Assembly (NCBI GenBank): GCA_964368875.1
Contig: CAYJDG010000027.1
Location: forward strand, 1-28,215
Origin: CAYJDG01 sp964368875
GTDB lineage: Bacteria > Pseudomonadota > Alphaproteobacteria > Micavibrionales > Micavibrionaceae
Length of the DNA: 28,215 nucleotides
Direction of reading: 5' to 3'
Shown: one piece after another, positions 25,847-28,215 of the stretch
Numbering within the stretch: the stretch's first letter is position 1
How the letters are laid out: every line of letters begins with the position of its first letter
Notes under the pieces: model-generated
Told to the model about the DNA's origin: nothing
The model's input: the letters and a program-made list of their open reading frames with translations, nothing else
Databases searched by the model: none
Made by a program: the position numbers and the translations under genes

Positions 25847-26070
25847 CCAAGCTGCAGGCGGATTTTACCGTCAGCGGCGTAGAAATTCTGTCCCGGCGAG
25901 CCCTGATAGACATATGCCTCAAGTCCTTTTGGCAGCGCGTCGTCGCCAAGCAGGAAGTAGCTCATACGTGACGCGGCTTCAGACGGTGTTGAGGTCAACA
26001 TGACCTGTGCGGCAAATCCACCCGCGAAGGCACAGAAGAGGAGGGCTGATCCCTGAAGGAGTTTTTTCAT
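25847..26070 (-). CDS. exported hypothetical protein, 3' end lost in assembly gap
   Basis: The first 74 residues of a protein. A signal peptide is clear: MKKLLQG, a hydrophobic core ALLFCAFAGGFAAQVML, and a probable cleavage site near residues 32-34 (SEAAS). The mature part has SYFLLGDDALPKGLEAYVYQG and then FYAADGKIRLQL, where the gap begins. I do not recognise the family. Its ATG shares one base with the stop of carA (TAATG), so it is translationally coupled to carA. The frame happens to continue across the N run into the carbonic anhydrase, but this depends on the arbitrary gap length and is not evidence of fusion. It is the second gene of the car operon. Confidence 0.75.
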
Positions 26071-27245
26071 TATGCAGCCTTTCTATGATCACGGATCATG
26101 ACGACGAAACGCTCGAACAGATAATGGCTATCCGTCGGGCCGGGTGAGGCTTCAGGGTGGTATTGGACCGAGAAAGCGGGCTTGTCGGTACAGCGCAGAC
26201 CTTCGTTAGAGCCATCGAAGAGGCTGACATGCGACGGCACCACATTGGCAGGCAGGGACGCAGGCAGAACTTCGAAGCCATGGTTCTGCGAGGTGATTTC
26301 AACGCGGCCAGTCTGCAGGTCTTTAACCGGCTGGTTCGCGCCGCGGTGGCCGAGATGCATTTTGCCTGTCTTACCACCAAGCGCGAGCGCAAGGAGCTGG
26401 TGACCAAGGCAGATACCAAAGATTGGTATGTCTTTGGCGAGCAGCTCCTGAATAACTGGAACCGCATACACGCCCGTTGCTGCCGGGTCGCCGGGGCCGT
26501 TGGAGAGGAATACGCCGTCAGGTTTGTGGCGCAGAATATCCTCGGCGGTCGAGGTGCCAGGTACAACCGTGACCTTACAGCCCGAAGCTGCGAGACAGCG
26601 CAGGATGTTGCGTTTTGCGCCATAATCAACCGCGACGACATGGAAGACCGGGTTGGTCTGCTTGCCGTAGCCTTGGCCGAGCGTCCACAGGCTTTCATCC
26701 CAGGTATAGGTCTGTGTGCAGCAGACGTCCTTGGCCAGATCCATCCCATCAAGACCGGGCCAGTCCCTGGCTTGTTTCAGCAGGGCTTCAAGATCGAATT
26801 TGCCCTCGGGGTTATAAGAGATGACGCCGTTCGGCGCGCCGAGATCGCGGATGCTGCGGGTCAGCGCGCGGGTATCGATACCCGAGATCCCCGGCAGATC
26901 GTAGCGCTTGAGCCACTCATCAAAATGTTTGGCGGAACGCCAGTTGGACGGTGCGGTGATATCTTCGCGGGTGATCAAGCCTTGGCACGCTGGGTTGACC
27001 GTCTCAATGTCTTCTTCGTTGGTGCCGACGATTCCGATATGGGGGAAGGTGAAGGTGATGATCTGCCCGGCATAACTCGGGTCGGTCAGGATCTCCTGAT
27101 ATCCGGTCATCGAGGTGTTAAAACATATTTCCCCGACGCTGGTGGTGGCGGCACCAAAGCCGCGGCCCCACAGGACGGTTCCATCGTTTAAAACGATGAC
27201 GCCAGTAGCGTTTTTAGGTTGTTTGGGGAAAGTTGGGCTAGACAT
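26070..27245 (-). CDS. carA: carbamoyl-phosphate synthase small subunit (glutaminase)
   Basis: A 391-aa protein of normal length. It hydrolyses glutamine and passes ammonia to CarB. The N-terminal domain has the conserved SMTGYQEILTDPSYAGQI (residues 45-62). The C-terminal class I amidotransferase domain has C279 in FGICLGHQ and H363 and E365 in QYHPEASPGP, a complete triad. GGAG nine bases before the ATG supports the start. It is the first gene of the car operon, followed by the exported protein, carbonic anhydrase and carB. It is divergent to the GatB/YqeY gene. Confidence 0.98.
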   Translation of the reverse strand: MSSPTFPKQPKNATGVIVLNDGTVLWGRGFGAATTSVGEICFNTSMTGYQEILTDPSYAGQIITFTFPHIGIVGTNEEDIETVNPACQGLITREDITAPSNWRSAKHFDEWLKRYDLPGISGIDTRALTRSIRDLGAPNGVISYNPEGKFDLEALLKQARDWPGLDGMDLAKDVCCTQTYTWDESLWTLGQGYGKQTNPVFHVVAVDYGAKRNILRCLAASGCKVTVVPGTSTAEDILRHKPDGVFLSNGPGDPAATGVYAVPVIQELLAKDIPIFGICLGHQLLALALGGKTGKMHLGHRGANQPVKDLQTGRVEITSQNHGFEVLPASLPANVVPSHVSLFDGSNEGLRCTDKPAFSVQYHPEASPGPTDSHYLFERFVVMIRDHRKAA

Positions 27246-27294
27246 TTTCTAGTACTCCGCGGGGCAAAAAGCGTTCAGGCACTAGAAAGAGATT

Positions 27295-27323
27295 TTAGTA
27301 ACCAAGTTCCCCCGGTTGTACAA
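27295..27323 (-). promoter_or_regulatory. putative carA promoter
   Basis: On the minus strand TTGTAC (27323-27318), a 17-base spacer and TACTAA (27300-27295), with the carA ATG about 50 bases further on. The -35 box lies in a 10-base palindrome, GTTGTACAAC (27315-27324), which could be an operator. I see no leader peptide or attenuator hairpin before carA. Confidence 0.5.
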
Positions 27324-27374
27324 CAGGATTCTGCTGGTACACGGTTTTTTCCCGGTCTTCAAAAAAGGAAGTGG

Positions 27375-27403
27375 TTGTACTTGGGCATTCAATCTCTTAA
27401 ATA
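27375..27403 (+). promoter_or_regulatory. putative promoter of the GatB/YqeY gene
   Basis: TTGTAC (27375-27380), a 17-base spacer and TAAATA (27398-27403), 21 bases before the ATG. It uses the same -35 hexamer as the divergent carA promoter. Confidence 0.5.
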
Positions 27404-27424
27404 AAGGCGTAGAGGTATAAAAAC

Positions 27425-27889
27425 ATGTCCGAAAAACGCATCGAACTGACCAATTCCATGAAAGAGGCCATGAAGGCCAAAGACGAGCTGACCCTCGGCA
27501 CGGTCCGCATGGTTCTGGCCAAAATCAAGGATCAGGACATCGCTGCTCGCTCGTCCGGTAATCAGGATGGTATTACAGATGGTGAAATCGCCTCCCTGAT
27601 GCAGAACATGATCAAGCAGCGGCAAGAGTCATCGAAGATGTATCGTGATGGCAACCGTCCGGAATTGGCCGACAAAGAAGATAGCGAAATCAAAGTGATA
27701 GAGGGCTTTCTTCCAAAACAACTTTCTGATGAGGAAGTTCAGAAAGTAGTTGAGCAGATCATCGCATCTACCGGAGCCTCGTCTATCAAGGATATGGGCA
27801 AGGTTATGGGCGAATTGAAATCTAATTACGCCGGGCAACTCGATATGGGCAAAGCCGGAGCAGTCATCAAGCAAAAGCTCGCTGGTTGA
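27425..27889 (+). CDS. GatB/YqeY domain-containing protein
   Basis: A 154-aa soluble protein of normal length for the YqeY family. It shows the typical N-terminal RIELTNSMKEAMKAKDELTLGTVRMVLAKIKD, the middle YRDGNRPELADKEDSEIKVIEGFLPKQLSDEE, and the C-terminal KDMGKVMGELKSNYAGQLDMGKAGAVIKQKL. The family resembles the tail domain of the amidotransferase subunit GatB and is thought to contact tRNA, but its role is not settled. AGAGGT about 8 bases upstream supports the ATG. In many alphaproteobacteria this gene is divergent to carA and precedes dnaG and rpoD; here a different reading frame follows. Confidence 0.94.
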   Translation: MSEKRIELTNSMKEAMKAKDELTLGTVRMVLAKIKDQDIAARSSGNQDGITDGEIASLMQNMIKQRQESSKMYRDGNRPELADKEDSEIKVIEGFLPKQLSDEEVQKVVEQIIASTGASSIKDMGKVMGELKSNYAGQLDMGKAGAVIKQKLAG

Positions 27890-28028
27890 TTACAAAAACG
27901 CATGTTCTGGCCGATACCTTAAAATAAATTAACATAATTAAATTTGATAAGGCTGCTATTTCTACCAAGCATACATGTCTCTGCTGCGTCTTACGGATAT
28001 AACCGCTACCATCTTTCCGGGGACATTC

Positions 28029-28215
28029 ATGACTGCACCGCGCCGCTCATACTATAAATCTTACCGCTCAACCTTTTTCATCTTTCCGGCCCTGATTCCG
28101 CTGGTCGAAATCCTGCCGTGGCTGCTCGGTCTAATCGGCGGGGTTGCCGGGGTCGTTGAATTCTTGCGCATCAAGGTCTGGCATCGTCCCCGTGTGCGCG
28201 TCTTGGCAGTACTCG
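28029..28215 (+). CDS. start of an unidentified membrane protein, cut by window end
   Basis: An open frame of 62 codons runs off the end of the window. It begins MTAPRRSYYKSYRSTFF, followed by a hydrophobic stretch FPALIPLVEILPWLLGLIGG and a basic segment IKVWHRPRVRV. GGGGAC lies about 6 bases before the ATG. The 139 bases between it and the previous gene are AT-rich and probably hold its promoter. Too little is visible to name a family. It is not the dnaG start that synteny would lead one to expect directly after the YqeY gene. Confidence 0.55.
   Translation, partial: MTAPRRSYYKSYRSTFFIFPALIPLVEILPWLLGLIGGVAGVVEFLRIKVWHRPRVRVLAVL

Noticed and set aside
25114..26070. A single 318-aa exported carbonic anhydrase
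   Set aside because: The frame continues only through 100 placeholder N; the real gap length is unknown and the two halves look like different proteins.
26157..27191. 344-aa open frame on the plus strand opposite carA
   Set aside because: It lies wholly antisense to carA, whose identity is certain, and has no family motifs.
1..28215. tRNA, rRNA, CRISPR arrays, insertion sequences or phage genes
   Set aside because: None seen by eye on either strand: no transposase or integrase frames, no regularly spaced repeats, no cloverleaf or rRNA-like stretch recognised.

Overview
The window looks like chromosomal DNA from an alphaproteobacterium. Genes sit tightly on both strands, and several gene pairs are typical of that class: recG back to back with sdhE-mfd, a run of lrp, an ELM1-like gene, trxB and a VtlR/LsrB-type lysR, carA-carB-greA, and a divergent carA / gatB-yqeY pair. 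The genus cannot be fixed from sequence alone. A run of exactly 100 N shows that this is a scaffolded draft assembly.

Layout. (1) 38-4004, minus strand: a small membrane-anchored protein, a DUF2157-like multi-pass membrane protein and the helicase RecG, probably one operon. (2) 4040-9359, plus strand: SdhE, Mfd, a small basic protein and an AmgK-like kinase. (3) 9495-10718: a class I aminotransferase whose 3' end overlaps the end of the next gene on the other strand. (4) 10648-13362, minus strand: two divergent patatin-like hydrolases. (5) 13465-16545, minus strand: an ELM1-family protein, thioredoxin reductase, a VtlR/LsrB-type LysR regulator and, just downstream, an unannotated small RNA with CUCC-type loops, an intrinsic terminator and a T-N11-A palindrome in front of it. 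(6) 16678-17172: an Lrp/AsnC regulator. (7) 17182-21229: an apparent Fur-controlled divergon, with a 101-aa membrane peptide on one side and a secreted 149-aa protein plus a 1048-aa protein of unknown function on the other. (8) 21238-27245, minus strand: carA, an exported protein cut by the gap, a beta-carbonic anhydrase, carB, a terminator and greA. (9) 27425-27889: GatB/YqeY protein, followed by the start of an unidentified membrane protein running off the end.

The most interesting points are these. The LysR-small RNA module resembles the VtlR/LsrB-AbcR circuit of rhizobia and Brucella in regulator, position, CUCCC motifs and operator placement. The Fur divergon has two Fur-like boxes flanking two interleaved sigma-70 promoters that drive proteins I cannot assign to any family. 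A carbonic anhydrase embedded between carA and carB could supply bicarbonate directly to carbamoyl-phosphate synthetase. The apparent 318-aa fusion protein across the N run should be treated as an assembly artefact made of two separate genes.
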